Of a DNA stretch of 64,000 bases, positions 21,594 to 29,431 are shown piece after piece (the first letter of the stretch is position 1; each line of letters begins with the position of its first letter). The notes beneath the pieces are model-generated. The model was not told where the DNA came from. It saw only the letters and a program-made list of their open reading frames with translations, and did no database searches. The DNA is taken from assembly GCA_036399055.1 (NCBI GenBank), contig DASWNX010000016.1, positions 1 through 64,000 on the forward strand, given 5' to 3'. Source of the stretch: Jatrophihabitans sp. (GTDB lineage Bacteria; Actinomycetota; Actinomycetes; Mycobacteriales; Jatrophihabitantaceae). The position numbers and the translations under genes were made by a program.

Positions 21594-21726
21594 GCGGTCC
21601 TCGCTCGCTGGCGCTCGCTGGCGCTCGCTGCGATCCTCACTCATGCCGCGATCCGCTCTTCGCGCGAGCGCTCATCGCACCGATTCGCTCCGGTCCTCGC
21701 TCGCTGGCGCTCGCTGCGATCCTCGC
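21594..21726 (-). repeat. Intergenic dispersed repeat copy 2 with internal duplications
   Basis: This gap between the HipA-like and DUF3037 genes is made of repeats: CTCGCTGGCGCTCGCTG recurs (21600-21632 and 21696-21720), each followed by CGATCCTC(A/G)CTCATGCCGCG. Positions 21654-21678 are identical to 16732-16756. Read on the minus strand it gives ATGAGCGAGGATCGCAGCG. Confidence 0.8.
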
Positions 21727-22491
21727 TCATGCCGCGACCGCCCGCGGCAGCCAGCCCCGCCCGCCCGACACCCGGGCCAGCAGGTAGTCCAGATAGCGCT
21801 CGCGCACCGCCGCCGGCCCCGCGTCGTCGGGCTCCAGCCACTCATCGGGAACCTGGTCCAACACCTCTTCGAGCAGCTGGCGGTCGATTCGCGCCGCCAG
21901 AGCCCGGTCGGCTTCGGCCACTCCGGCGACGTAGGAGACGAGCACGTGATCAGAGGCGTCGTAGGGCTGCTGGGCGAAGCGCTGCGGATCGGCGCCCGGC
22001 CGGGACCAGCCGTGATGGAAGTACAGCGCGGCGCCGTGGTCGATCAGCCACAGCCGGCGGTGCCAGATCAGCAGGTTCGGGTTGCGCCAGCTGCGGTCCA
22101 CATTGGCGGTGAACGCGTCCAGCCACAGGATGCGCGCTGCCTCTGCAGGGTCGGCGGGGTGCCCGGCGTCCCAGCCGAAGGAGCCCGGCAGGAAGTCGAC
22201 CGCCAGATTCAGGCCGACACTGGCGTTGAGCAGGTCCTGCACCTCCTGGTCCGCCTCGTAGCGCGCGATCATCGGGTCCAGTTCCAGAGCCCGCAGTTCG
22301 GGGACCCGCAGACCTAGCCGGCGGGCGAGTTCGCCGACCACCACCTCGGCCACCAGCGCCTTCAAACCCTGACCCGCGCCCCGGAACTTCACCACGTAGG
22401 TGCCCAGGTCATCGGCCTCGACGATGCCGGGCAACGAGCCGCCTTCGCGCAGCGGGGTCACGTAGCGACTCGCCTGCACAGTGCCGATCAC
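21727..22491 (-). CDS. HipA-like kinase-domain protein
   Basis: 254 residues. The HipA C-terminal fold is suggested by VVKFRGAGQGLKALVAEVVVGELARRLGL (about residues 33-61; Lys as ATP ligand), LDAFTANVDRSWRNPNLLIW (catalytic Asp/Asn loop, about 143-162) and LWLIDHGAALYFH (metal-binding Asp). The N-terminal HipA subdomain and a HipB antitoxin are absent, so this is not a classical hipBA pair; the partner is the DUF3037 protein downstream. The target is unknown. Confidence 0.8.
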   Translation of the reverse strand: MIGTVQASRYVTPLREGGSLPGIVEADDLGTYVVKFRGAGQGLKALVAEVVVGELARRLGLRVPELRALELDPMIARYEADQEVQDLLNASVGLNLAVDFLPGSFGWDAGHPADPAEAARILWLDAFTANVDRSWRNPNLLIWHRRLWLIDHGAALYFHHGWSRPGADPQRFAQQPYDASDHVLVSYVAGVAEADRALAARIDRQLLEEVLDQVPDEWLEPDDAGPAAVRERYLDYLLARVSGGRGWLPRAVAA

Positions 22492-22506
22492 GCCTGCAGC
22501 CTAGGC

Positions 22507-22529
22507 CAGCCCCCGGCGGCCGGGGGCTG
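22507..22529. repeat. Perfect inverted repeat before hipA-like gene
   Basis: CAGCCCCCGGC and GCCGGGGGCTG flank one central G. It lies 15 bases upstream of the HipA-like start on its transcript side, so it may act as a 5'-UTR hairpin or operator; it could also stop read-through toward the amylase. Confidence 0.6.
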
Positions 22530-22574
22530 CCGGTGTGACCGCACAACTTCACCGCCTCGCCGGGGACCTGGTCG

Positions 22575-22603
22575 TTGACAGTTGTGACCCAGGTCACTAG
22601 TAA
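22575..22603 (+). promoter_or_regulatory. Amylase promoter with palindromic spacer
   Basis: A consensus -35 TTGACA (22575-22580) is followed after exactly 17 bases by TAGTAA (22598-22603). The spacer contains the palindrome GTGACC-CA-GGTCAC (22584-22597), a candidate repressor site. Transcription would begin near 22610, giving a leader of about 50 bases before ATG 22661 with AAAGGA as ribosome-binding site. Confidence 0.75.
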
Positions 22604-22660
22604 GGAATCGAGTAGCCGGCCGACGCCACCCGCGCTGCTGAACTCCACGAAAGGACCATC

Positions 22661-24265
22661 ATGAAAAGAGCAATCTCCGCTGTGCACGCCGGACCCGCCC
22701 GAGGCACGGCCAGGGCGCGGCGGCGGATCTGGGCGGCTGTCGCGGTGGCCGCAGGCGCGGTGACCGTGGCCGCGGCGTCGGTGACCGCGGTCGGCGGCGC
22801 CACGGCGGGCGCGAGCGCCAGTCAGGCCGCCGGCGCGAGCACGGCCGCTGCCGCGAGCCGGGCCGCAGGCCAGCTCAAGCGCGACGTGATCGCCAACCTG
22901 TGGGAGTGGAACTGGGTCTCCATCGCACGCGAATGCAAGACAGTGCTGGGCCCGAAAGGCTTCGGCGGCGTGCAGGTCGCCCCGCCGCAGGACTCGCTGT
23001 CCAAGACCGACGGGCCGGTGCACCCCTGGTGGGAGGTCTACCAGCCGGTCCGCTACCAGCTCACCAGCCGGATGGGCAACGAGGCGCAGTTCAAGTCGAT
23101 GGTGAGCACCTGCCGCAAGGCCGGCGTCAAGGTCTATGTCGACGCGATCATCAATCACATGACGGGGCAGGGCACTCTGTCCTACGGCGGCGTGAGCTAC
23201 TCCAAGTACGAGTACCAGGGCCTGTACACCAGCGCGAACTTCCATCACGCCCCGGCTGACTGCCCCAGCCCGAGTGGCGACATCGAGGACTTCAACAACT
23301 ACCTGCAGGTCACCAAGTGCGAGCTGGTGAGCTTGTCTGACCTGCGCACTGAAACCGCCTATGTCCGCAACCGTCTGGCGGCGTACCTGAACAAGCTGAT
23401 CAGCTATGGCGTGTCGGGTTTCCGGATTGACGCAGCCAAGCACGTTCCGCAGGCCGACCTGGTCGCCATCGAGAAGCTGCTGCGCCGGACCGTGGACGGC
23501 GCCCGTCCCTACGTCTTCCTTGAGGTGCCGCCGGGCGGTCCGGGCAAGTTGTCGCCCTGGGCTTTCACCGACAGGAACGACGTGCTCGGGTTCGACTTCG
23601 CCGGCCAGGTCCGGGACGCGTTCAAGAGCTACACCACCCCGCCGGGCGGCAACATCACCGACTTGTCAGTCTTCGGCGAGCGGGCCGGCCTGCTGCCCAG
23701 CGAGAAGTCAGTGGTGTTCATCCAGAACCACGACACCGAACGCAACGGCTCGACCCTGAACTACAAGGACGGCGCCACCAACATCCTGGCCCACGAGTTC
23801 ATGCTCGCCTACGGCTACGGCACCCCGCAGGTCTACTCCAGCTTCGCCTGGACCGACCCGGAGGGCTCGCCGCCCGCCGACGCGCGCGGCTTCGTCACCA
23901 ACACCGACTGCGACGCCGGCTGGATCTGCACCCACCGCGCCAAGGGAGTCGCCAACATGGTCGGCTGGCATAACTACGTCGGCGACGCCAAGCTCGCCAA
24001 CTGGGCCGACGACGGGGTCAACCTGATCGCCTTCAGCCGTGGCCACCGCGGCTGGATAGCGCTGAACAACGGCGCCGCCGCCAAGACCATGAGGTTCCAG
24101 ACCGGGCTGCCGCGCGGCACGTACTGCGACATCATCCACGGCAGCCTGACCGCCGGGGACTGCACGGGACGCACCTTCACGGTCGACAAGCACGGTTACG
24201 CCAGGGTGCGCGTGCCTGCCAAAGACGCGGTGGCTTTCACCGCTAAGGATCTAGAGCGCCGCTAG
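22661..24265 (+). CDS. Secreted alpha-amylase (GH13)
   Basis: Extracellular endo-acting starch hydrolase. 534 residues with a long twin-basic-rich N-terminus (ARARRRIWAAVAVAAGAVTVAAASV), compatible with a Sec or Tat signal, then an Ala/Ser-rich spacer. The GH13 regions are in order: DAIINHMT (about 163), GFRIDAAKH with the nucleophile Asp (about 253), FLEVPPGG with the acid/base Glu (about 288) and FIQNHDTERNG with the third Asp (about 352). The all-beta C-domain is present; no starch-binding module follows. Monocistronic, with its own promoter and terminator. Confidence 0.95.
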   Translation: MKRAISAVHAGPARGTARARRRIWAAVAVAAGAVTVAAASVTAVGGATAGASASQAAGASTAAAASRAAGQLKRDVIANLWEWNWVSIARECKTVLGPKGFGGVQVAPPQDSLSKTDGPVHPWWEVYQPVRYQLTSRMGNEAQFKSMVSTCRKAGVKVYVDAIINHMTGQGTLSYGGVSYSKYEYQGLYTSANFHHAPADCPSPSGDIEDFNNYLQVTKCELVSLSDLRTETAYVRNRLAAYLNKLISYGVSGFRIDAAKHVPQADLVAIEKLLRRTVDGARPYVFLEVPPGGPGKLSPWAFTDRNDVLGFDFAGQVRDAFKSYTTPPGGNITDLSVFGERAGLLPSEKSVVFIQNHDTERNGSTLNYKDGATNILAHEFMLAYGYGTPQVYSSFAWTDPEGSPPADARGFVTNTDCDAGWICTHRAKGVANMVGWHNYVGDAKLANWADDGVNLIAFSRGHRGWIALNNGAAAKTMRFQTGLPRGTYCDIIHGSLTAGDCTGRTFTVDKHGYARVRVPAKDAVAFTAKDLERR

Positions 24266-24293
24266 CCACAGCGTGGTGTGCAGGCCAACCCAG

Positions 24294-24329
24294 CTGGCAA
24301 GGACACCCGCTACCGGGTGTCCTTGCCAG
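24294..24329. terminator. Strong bidirectional terminator hairpin
   Basis: CTGGCAAGGACACCCG pairs perfectly with CGGGTGTCCTTGCCAG around a four-base loop CTAC (16-bp stem). It closes the amylase gene and the convergent LysR gene. Confidence 0.9.
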
Positions 24330-24366
24330 GAGCGGCCGCGCCAGCGCCTGTCACCGGCTCGCCTGG

Positions 24367-25305
24367 TCAACCTGGTAGACCGAGCATCCGACGGCCCTCC
24401 GCGTCAGAGGCGGCGGTCGATCGGCCGTGGGCCGCGGGATACAGGCTCGCGATGAAGTTCGCGAGCGCGATCGAGTCGTCGGTGGCTGCGCGCACCACTT
24501 CAACGCTGCGAAACGGCAGCCCTGCCACAGGGATGGCCACCACCCCGGCATTCTTAGACGCCAGGTCCAGGGTGGCCGGCGCCACCGTGACGCCGAAGCC
24601 GTTCAACACCAACTCCACTGCCGCCTCGTAGTCCTGGACTCGCGCCGCCACTCGGGGCTCGAAGCCCGCCGCCGCGCATGTGCGTAGCAGCGCAGTGCTC
24701 TCGTCGCTGGTTTCGGGGCCGGTGATCCACCATTCGTGCCGCATGTCGCTGACAGCTGTCCAGGGTCGGGCGAGCGGATGGCTGGCTGGTAGTAGCACCA
24801 CCAGTGACTCGTTCGCCAGCAGGCTGTTGGCCAGCTGTCCCGGCCAGATGCGTGGCACCAGGTTGTAGCGGCATACGACCGCCACGTCGAGGGCGCCCAC
24901 CGCGACATCTTCCACCAGCTGAGATGACTCACCGGCAGTCATGGACAAGGCCACCTGTGGGCTGTCTTCGGCCCACTGGCGCAGTGCCGGCCGTATGTAG
25001 TGCAGACCGCCTGCGCAGGTGCCCAGCCGCAGCGGCGTGACGTCGTCACCGGTGTCTTCGGCCAGGTCCAGACTTGACAACATGGCCAGCGGCGCTGTCG
25101 CGCGCTCTGCGAGCCGAATAGCAGCCGAAGTCGGAATAACTCGGCGTCCATCGCGGGTGAACAGCGGTGCGCCGATACTTCGCTCTAAGCGGCTCATCTG
25201 TTGAGAAACCGCTGAGGGCGTATAGCCGAGCTGACGCGCGGCGTCGGCGAACGACCCGAATTCGATCACAGCCTGCAGCGTTTGCAGCCACACAGGGTTC
25301 AGCAT
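24367..25305 (-). CDS. LysR-type transcriptional regulator
   Basis: 312 residues. The N-terminal winged helix-turn-helix is clear (LQTLQAVIEFGSFADAARQLGYTPSAVSQQMSRLE, residues about 8-42), followed by the two-lobed effector domain (LRLGTCAGGLHYIRPAL; VELVLNGFGVTVAPA). It is divergent from the biosynthetic operon and separated from it by a low-GC gap that begins with two direct repeats at its own start codon. It is therefore the likely pathway-specific regulator, possibly sensing an intermediate. Confidence 0.93.
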   Translation of the reverse strand: MLNPVWLQTLQAVIEFGSFADAARQLGYTPSAVSQQMSRLERSIGAPLFTRDGRRVIPTSAAIRLAERATAPLAMLSSLDLAEDTGDDVTPLRLGTCAGGLHYIRPALRQWAEDSPQVALSMTAGESSQLVEDVAVGALDVAVVCRYNLVPRIWPGQLANSLLANESLVVLLPASHPLARPWTAVSDMRHEWWITGPETSDESTALLRTCAAAGFEPRVAARVQDYEAAVELVLNGFGVTVAPATLDLASKNAGVVAIPVAGLPFRSVEVVRAATDDSIALANFIASLYPAAHGRSTAASDAEGRRMLGLPG

Positions 25306-25306
25306 G

Positions 25307-25351
25307 TCTGGATAGTAAGCCTGGCGTGGATATCTGGATAGTAAATCCTGG
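25307..25351. promoter_or_regulatory. Two direct repeats at the LysR start: candidate operator
   Basis: TCTGGATAGTAAGCCTGG (25307-25324) and TCTGGATAGTAAATCCTGG (25333-25351) repeat at a 26-base step immediately upstream of the LysR ATG (25305). On the LysR strand the shared core is TTACTATCCAGA. The position suits autoregulation or activation of the divergent operon. Confidence 0.7.
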
Positions 25352-25438
25352 GAACGGGCGCGGACACTTTTGAGGGGTCAATTAGGGCTCGATTACCCGC
25401 TATCGGCGGCAGCGGGCAATACGAACCAGGAGGCCCTG

Positions 25439-25603
25439 ATGATCTTTTCCGGCGCCATTGCAGGACCGGTCGGAGCATTCGGTTGCTTACTACTTCGTAA
25501 GAAAAACTTACCGGTCGCTTTCGCTGGCTGTCTTGACAGGTCAACCTCGCGCTATGGTACGTTTGCTCCAGATGATCTTTTTGTAATATTTGCCCGAGTT
25601 TGA
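25439..25603 (+). CDS. Small ORF with strong Shine-Dalgarno (hypothetical)
   Basis: 54 codons from ATG 25439 with AGGAGG five bases upstream. The peptide begins MIFSGAIAGPVGAFGCLLL, continues with a basic RKKN and ends LFVIFARV; it is partly hydrophobic with two Cys. It matches nothing I recognise. It could be a leader peptide, a precursor, or the decayed 5' end of a larger gene. The strong ribosome-binding site is the main support. Confidence 0.35.
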   Translation: MIFSGAIAGPVGAFGCLLLRKKNLPVAFAGCLDRSTSRYGTFAPDDLFVIFARV

Positions 25604-25861
25604 CAGGGTTCACAGTTGCAGTCAAGCCCTCAACCTATGCGTTTTTGAGCTCAAGCGCGCAGATCGCGAGCCTTGGAGTCCTATGGCGAGTCACATCATC
25701 TCCTGTAAGTAGCACCGGCAAAGATTCCGGGTGGCGCGTGGAGTCTTCTCGTGGAGTGGCGCGCCTTGTGGCTTTTATTTCTGGTCTTCCAGGATGACGG
25801 AGCTTGTTTAGTGCTGCAATTTCGCGCCTTTGTCGAGCTGAGTGAACCCGGTGGAATCGAT

Positions 25862-26710
25862 ATGACAGGCTCTGGTTATCTGGTGTCCCCTACAACGGCG
25901 ATTGGGAGCAAGACAACTATTCGTCGATTGCACACTGTCGATGAGTATCGACAGTGCGAAGCGCTTCAGGAGCGCATTTGGGGCCCAGCTGATGTCGCCG
26001 GAAACCGCATAGTAGCTATGTTGACTGCGCAGGAGAACGGTGGCCAGGTGCTCGGTGCTTTCACTGAATACGGCGAGCTTGTGGGCTTCGTGTACTCCTT
26101 CGTCGGATTGGATTCACGGCGACAACTCAAGCAGTGCTCGGTGATGGCGGGTGTCGATGAGAACTTTCGCGGTCGCGGGCTCGGTTACCAACTTAAGCTC
26201 GCGCAGCGCCGCGAGAGCTTGGCGCAGGGCATTGAGTTGGTCACCTGGACCTTTGAACCCTTACAACGAGTGAACGCCGCCTTGAACATCCGGCGGCTGG
26301 GCGGTACTGCTCGCGAGTACAAGGTCAACCTCTACGGCACCTGCGATGGCCTGAACTTCGGGTTGGACACCGATCGGCTCATCATCGAGTGGTGGTTGCA
26401 AAAACGGCCGCGACCACTCAGCCCAGACGAGTCGTCCCAGGCCGTGCCCGTCAACCGGGTTGTCGCCGACGCACGCACCGGCCTGCCCAGCATCGCGTCG
26501 ATCGACCGTGACGTGGATAGCGAGAGTCTGTTTCTTGCCATCCCGCCGAACCTGCTTGAACTCAAGCGTCTCGACCTGGCGTTGGCCCAAGAATGGCGGG
26601 CGCTGACCAGGAAGCTGTTCCTTGCCTATCTGGGACGTGGATATCGCGTAGTCGATTTCATCAACACCGGGGCCTGGCCGGGGTATGTGCTGCGACGGCT
26701 GGCGTGCTGA
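25862..26710 (+). CDS. GNAT N-acyltransferase (COG3375-like), first gene of the cluster
   Basis: 282 residues from ATG 25862 (GGTGGA six bases upstream). The acyl-CoA loop is SVMAGVDENFRGRGLGYQLK (Q/RxxGxG/A form RGRGLG, about residues 99-104), preceded by VGFVYSFVGL and followed by TWTFEPLQRVNAALNIRRLGG. The extended C-terminus with MxRxLxC-type fold resembles the COG3375 group, which includes N-succinyltransferases paired with M20 desuccinylases in amino-acid racemisation pathways. The role proposed here is capping of an amine on the precursor; acyl donor and substrate are unknown. Start of a 14-gene operon. Confidence 0.85.
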   Translation: MTGSGYLVSPTTAIGSKTTIRRLHTVDEYRQCEALQERIWGPADVAGNRIVAMLTAQENGGQVLGAFTEYGELVGFVYSFVGLDSRRQLKQCSVMAGVDENFRGRGLGYQLKLAQRRESLAQGIELVTWTFEPLQRVNAALNIRRLGGTAREYKVNLYGTCDGLNFGLDTDRLIIEWWLQKRPRPLSPDESSQAVPVNRVVADARTGLPSIASIDRDVDSESLFLAIPPNLLELKRLDLALAQEWRALTRKLFLAYLGRGYRVVDFINTGAWPGYVLRRLAC

Positions 26711-28197
26711 GCGTCCCCGGGTTGCTGGCTGAGTCATCGAGGCGTTTTCCTGATCGGCCGTTCCTCATCGCCACCGAGCCTTCCGGTCAACGTGCCAGTG
26801 TCACCTATGACGAGGTTTACCAGAAGGTCGCAGCACTGACGGCGCTTCTCGCCGCGCGGGAGGTCCGCCGTGGCACCCGGGTCGTCGTGGTGCTGCCCAA
26901 CAGGTTCGAGCTGGTGTACCTGTGGTTCGCGGTGACTGCGCTCGGCGCGGCGCTGATCCCGCTCGACCCACGGCTGACCGACTGGGAACTTGCTGCCCTG
27001 GTAGAGCATGCGCAGCCAGTGTTGCTGGTGTTACCTGCCGGCCGGACTGCGCCTGCCTGTAGTCAACCGATCCTCCGGGTGGACGCGGAGTTCGACGCCG
27101 CTGTCGCCAAGGGCGAGCAAGCCGCTATGCCGGCACAGGCTGAGCTGGCGCTGCCCGCCGCCGTCCTTTACACCTCCGGTTCCACCGGAAGGCCTAAGGG
27201 TTGCCTGCTGTCCCACCATAGTTTCGTGCTTCCTGCCGAGCATATGGCCGGCCGACTACGCCTGACACCTCAGGATGTAGTGATGCACGTCCTGCCGCTA
27301 CACCACATGGCGGGGCTGTCGCTTTTGACAACCGCCCTGATCGTAGGCGCCGGTGTGGAACTGGTGCCGCGGTTCAGTGGTATGCAATTCTGGCGGCAAG
27401 CCGCTCGCAGCGAGGCGACCGTCTTCCGGCACTTGGGCGAGATGCTGGCAGTCCTCTGCGCCCAGCCGTTCACAGAGGGCGAACGTGACCAACGGTTACG
27501 GCTGGCCTACGGCGCCGGGGCGACCCCCGCAGTCGCCGCTGAGTTCACCGCCAGATTCGGTGTGCCGACGCTAGAGGGCTACGGATTGACCGAGACCAAC
27601 ACGGCGTTATGCGGTTCTCTTGAAGATCGGCGTCCCGGCACTCTTGGTCGTCCGCTGCCGCATGTCCGAGTCCGGCTGGTGGGTCCTGCTGGTGAGGTGA
27701 GCGGGGCGGGAATCGGCGAACTGCAGGTCCAGAGGAATCCAGCCGTGACGCTCGGCTACCTCGCCGAGCCGGAGCTCACCGCGGGGGCCTTCGACGGCGA
27801 CTGGTTCCGCACCGGCGACCTGGTGAGCAGGGACTCCCAAGGAGACCTCCGGTTCGTCCGCCGGAGAGACGATGTGATTCGGCGGCGTGGCGAGAACATC
27901 GACCCGACGGAGATCGAACGGGTCGCCGAGTCCTGGGTCGGCGTGCGCAGGGCAGCGGCAATCGGAGTGGCCGCCGAACTCGACGGTATCGAGATCAAGC
28001 TATACCTGGAGCCGATGCCCGGTCACGTGGTGCGCGCCGATGACGTCCTAGCTCATTGCGCTGAGCAGCTTGCCCCGTTCAAGCTGCCTCGCTACGTCGA
28101 AGTCATCAGCCGACTTCCGTTGACCGCGACACAGAAGCTCGACAAAGTCGCGCTGCGCCGATTCGCCCTTTCCTCGGATGGGATGCCACGACCATGA
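26704..28197 (+). CDS. Adenylate-forming acyl ligase (ANL superfamily)
   Basis: 497 residues from GTG 26704, overlapping the GNAT gene by seven bases. It activates a carboxylic acid as acyl-AMP, then probably forms a CoA thioester. Motifs: LYTSGSTGRPKGCLLSH (P-loop, about residue 156), GYGLTETN (about 285), WFRTGDLV (about 365), RRRGENIDPTEIE and C-terminal TATQKLDK with the catalytic Lys. It looks more like CaiC-type acyl-CoA ligases than an NRPS A domain and has no carrier domain. Beside the aldehyde dehydrogenase it could supply the activated acid for reduction, or act on the product of that enzyme. Confidence 0.92.
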   Translation: MLSVPGLLAESSRRFPDRPFLIATEPSGQRASVTYDEVYQKVAALTALLAAREVRRGTRVVVVLPNRFELVYLWFAVTALGAALIPLDPRLTDWELAALVEHAQPVLLVLPAGRTAPACSQPILRVDAEFDAAVAKGEQAAMPAQAELALPAAVLYTSGSTGRPKGCLLSHHSFVLPAEHMAGRLRLTPQDVVMHVLPLHHMAGLSLLTTALIVGAGVELVPRFSGMQFWRQAARSEATVFRHLGEMLAVLCAQPFTEGERDQRLRLAYGAGATPAVAAEFTARFGVPTLEGYGLTETNTALCGSLEDRRPGTLGRPLPHVRVRLVGPAGEVSGAGIGELQVQRNPAVTLGYLAEPELTAGAFDGDWFRTGDLVSRDSQGDLRFVRRRDDVIRRRGENIDPTEIERVAESWVGVRRAAAIGVAAELDGIEIKLYLEPMPGHVVRADDVLAHCAEQLAPFKLPRYVEVISRLPLTATQKLDKVALRRFALSSDGMPRP

Positions 28198-29408
28198 GTG
28201 GCCTGGACGACCGCCTGTCGGCCGTGCGCGAACTACGCAGGATCGTGGTCGCGCAGGCCGCGCAGCTGGAAGAGACCGCTCTGGCCATGCTGCCGTTCCC
28301 TCGTCAGGTCATTCGGGCCGACATCGCCCTGGCGGCCCGCAGGCTGGCCGCCTTCGACGGGCTGAGCCGCGCCCTCACCGGGCGGGAGGCTGTCGGCACA
28401 GTGGCGCTGGCACTTCCGGGCAATGCGATCCTCAGCAACCCGGTCAGCACAATAGGCTCAGCGTATCTGGCCGGCAACCGCGTGCTGGTGCGGTTTCCCC
28501 AGCGCCGCAAGCACTGGGCCGACGTCATCATGGAGCTCCTACGAGAAGCGTTCGGCTCGGCAATCGAGGTCTACGACCAACCGGGCCCGGCCTTCATCGA
28601 AGGCACGTTTGCCGATCCCGAGGTCGGCGTGCTGATGGTGTTCGGCTCGGACAGTTGGATGCTGCCCTACGAGGAAGCCGCGCGCTGCACCGGCACCAAG
28701 CTGATCTTCGAGGGCCCCGGCAAGGACCCGTTCCTGGTGTTGGCCGGGGCGGACGTGCCCGCGGCAGCCAGGGCGGCAGCGGTGAGCGGCACCTACAACA
28801 CCGGCCAGGCTTGCACGGCGCCGGAACGCGTCTACGTCGAGGAAACCCTGTACGACCACTTCGTGGAGGAGCTGGTGACCGCCGCTGACGCGCTTCCGGT
28901 CGGCGACCTTGCCGACGAGGCGACCTGGGTAGGGCCGTTGGCGGCCGCTGACGCGGCGCGGGTGCGTGAGCAGGTGAGTCAAGCAGTCGCCGCTGGCGCG
29001 CGAGTGCTCACCAGCCGCGCAATGGAGTCGACGACGATGGTGGCGCCGACTGTGCTGGTTGACGTCGATCACGGCATGGACGTGATGCGGGTGGAAACGT
29101 TCGGCCCGGTGCTGCCGGTGTTCGCGGTGAGCTCCGCCGAGCGGGCCGTGGCGCTGGCCGAGGACTCGCCGTACGGGCTCTCGGCCACCGTGTACGGCGG
29201 GCCGGCCTGGGTGCCTGCTCGGCTGGCTCGCAGTCACGGCGACGTCTACCTCAACGAGACTTGGCTAGACCGTCGGACCCGTCTGCCGGTCGGACCCTAC
29301 GGCGGACGCCGCCGGTCCGGCTGGGTCTGGGAATGGCATGCCAACCAGTTCATGCGACGGGACGGCCCTCGGCTGTCTGTCACCGAATTTTCCCTGCCAA
29401 GTGCCTAA
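28194..29408 (+). CDS. Aldehyde dehydrogenase superfamily protein
   Basis: 404 residues, shorter than the usual 480-500 because the N-terminal part is trimmed. The catalytic Cys is in YNTGQACTAPERVYVE (about residue 207). The upstream Glu motif reads IFEGPGKDPFLVL (about 175-187) and the C-terminal RVETFGPVLPVFAV / NETWLDRRTRLPVGPYGG blocks are kept. Start ATG overlaps the ligase stop (ATGA). It may reduce an activated acyl group to an aldehyde (acyl-CoA reductase direction) or oxidise an aldehyde. Residue differences from well-known families prevent a substrate call. Confidence 0.9.
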   Translation: MSGLDDRLSAVRELRRIVVAQAAQLEETALAMLPFPRQVIRADIALAARRLAAFDGLSRALTGREAVGTVALALPGNAILSNPVSTIGSAYLAGNRVLVRFPQRRKHWADVIMELLREAFGSAIEVYDQPGPAFIEGTFADPEVGVLMVFGSDSWMLPYEEAARCTGTKLIFEGPGKDPFLVLAGADVPAAARAAAVSGTYNTGQACTAPERVYVEETLYDHFVEELVTAADALPVGDLADEATWVGPLAAADAARVREQVSQAVAAGARVLTSRAMESTTMVAPTVLVDVDHGMDVMRVETFGPVLPVFAVSSAERAVALAEDSPYGLSATVYGGPAWVPARLARSHGDVYLNETWLDRRTRLPVGPYGGRRRSGWVWEWHANQFMRRDGPRLSVTEFSLPSA

Positions 29409-29431
29409 TCCTGTCCTGACTGGAGATTGCT

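Larger units (their letters stand above)
25306..25861. other. Low-GC gap upstream of the biosynthetic operon
   Basis: 556 bases between LysR and the first biosynthetic gene. A hand count gives 89 G/C of 180 bases at 25441-25620 (about 49%), far below flanking genes. It holds the LysR-side direct repeats, one small ORF with a strong Shine-Dalgarno (25439-25603) and TTGACA elements at 25533 and about 25603 without a good -10 partner. The 3' part (25604-25861) shows no recognisable gene; it must contain the operon promoter or leader. Confidence 0.6.

Noticed and set aside
21594..21644. N-terminal extension of the DUF3037 protein (MSEDRSERQRAPASEDR)
   Set aside because: It is translated from the dispersed intergenic repeat; the ATG at 21593 fits the family start better.
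25600..25797. 65-codon frame after the small ORF
   Set aside because: It starts with TTG without a ribosome-binding site and overlaps the start of the GNAT upstream region; no coding character.
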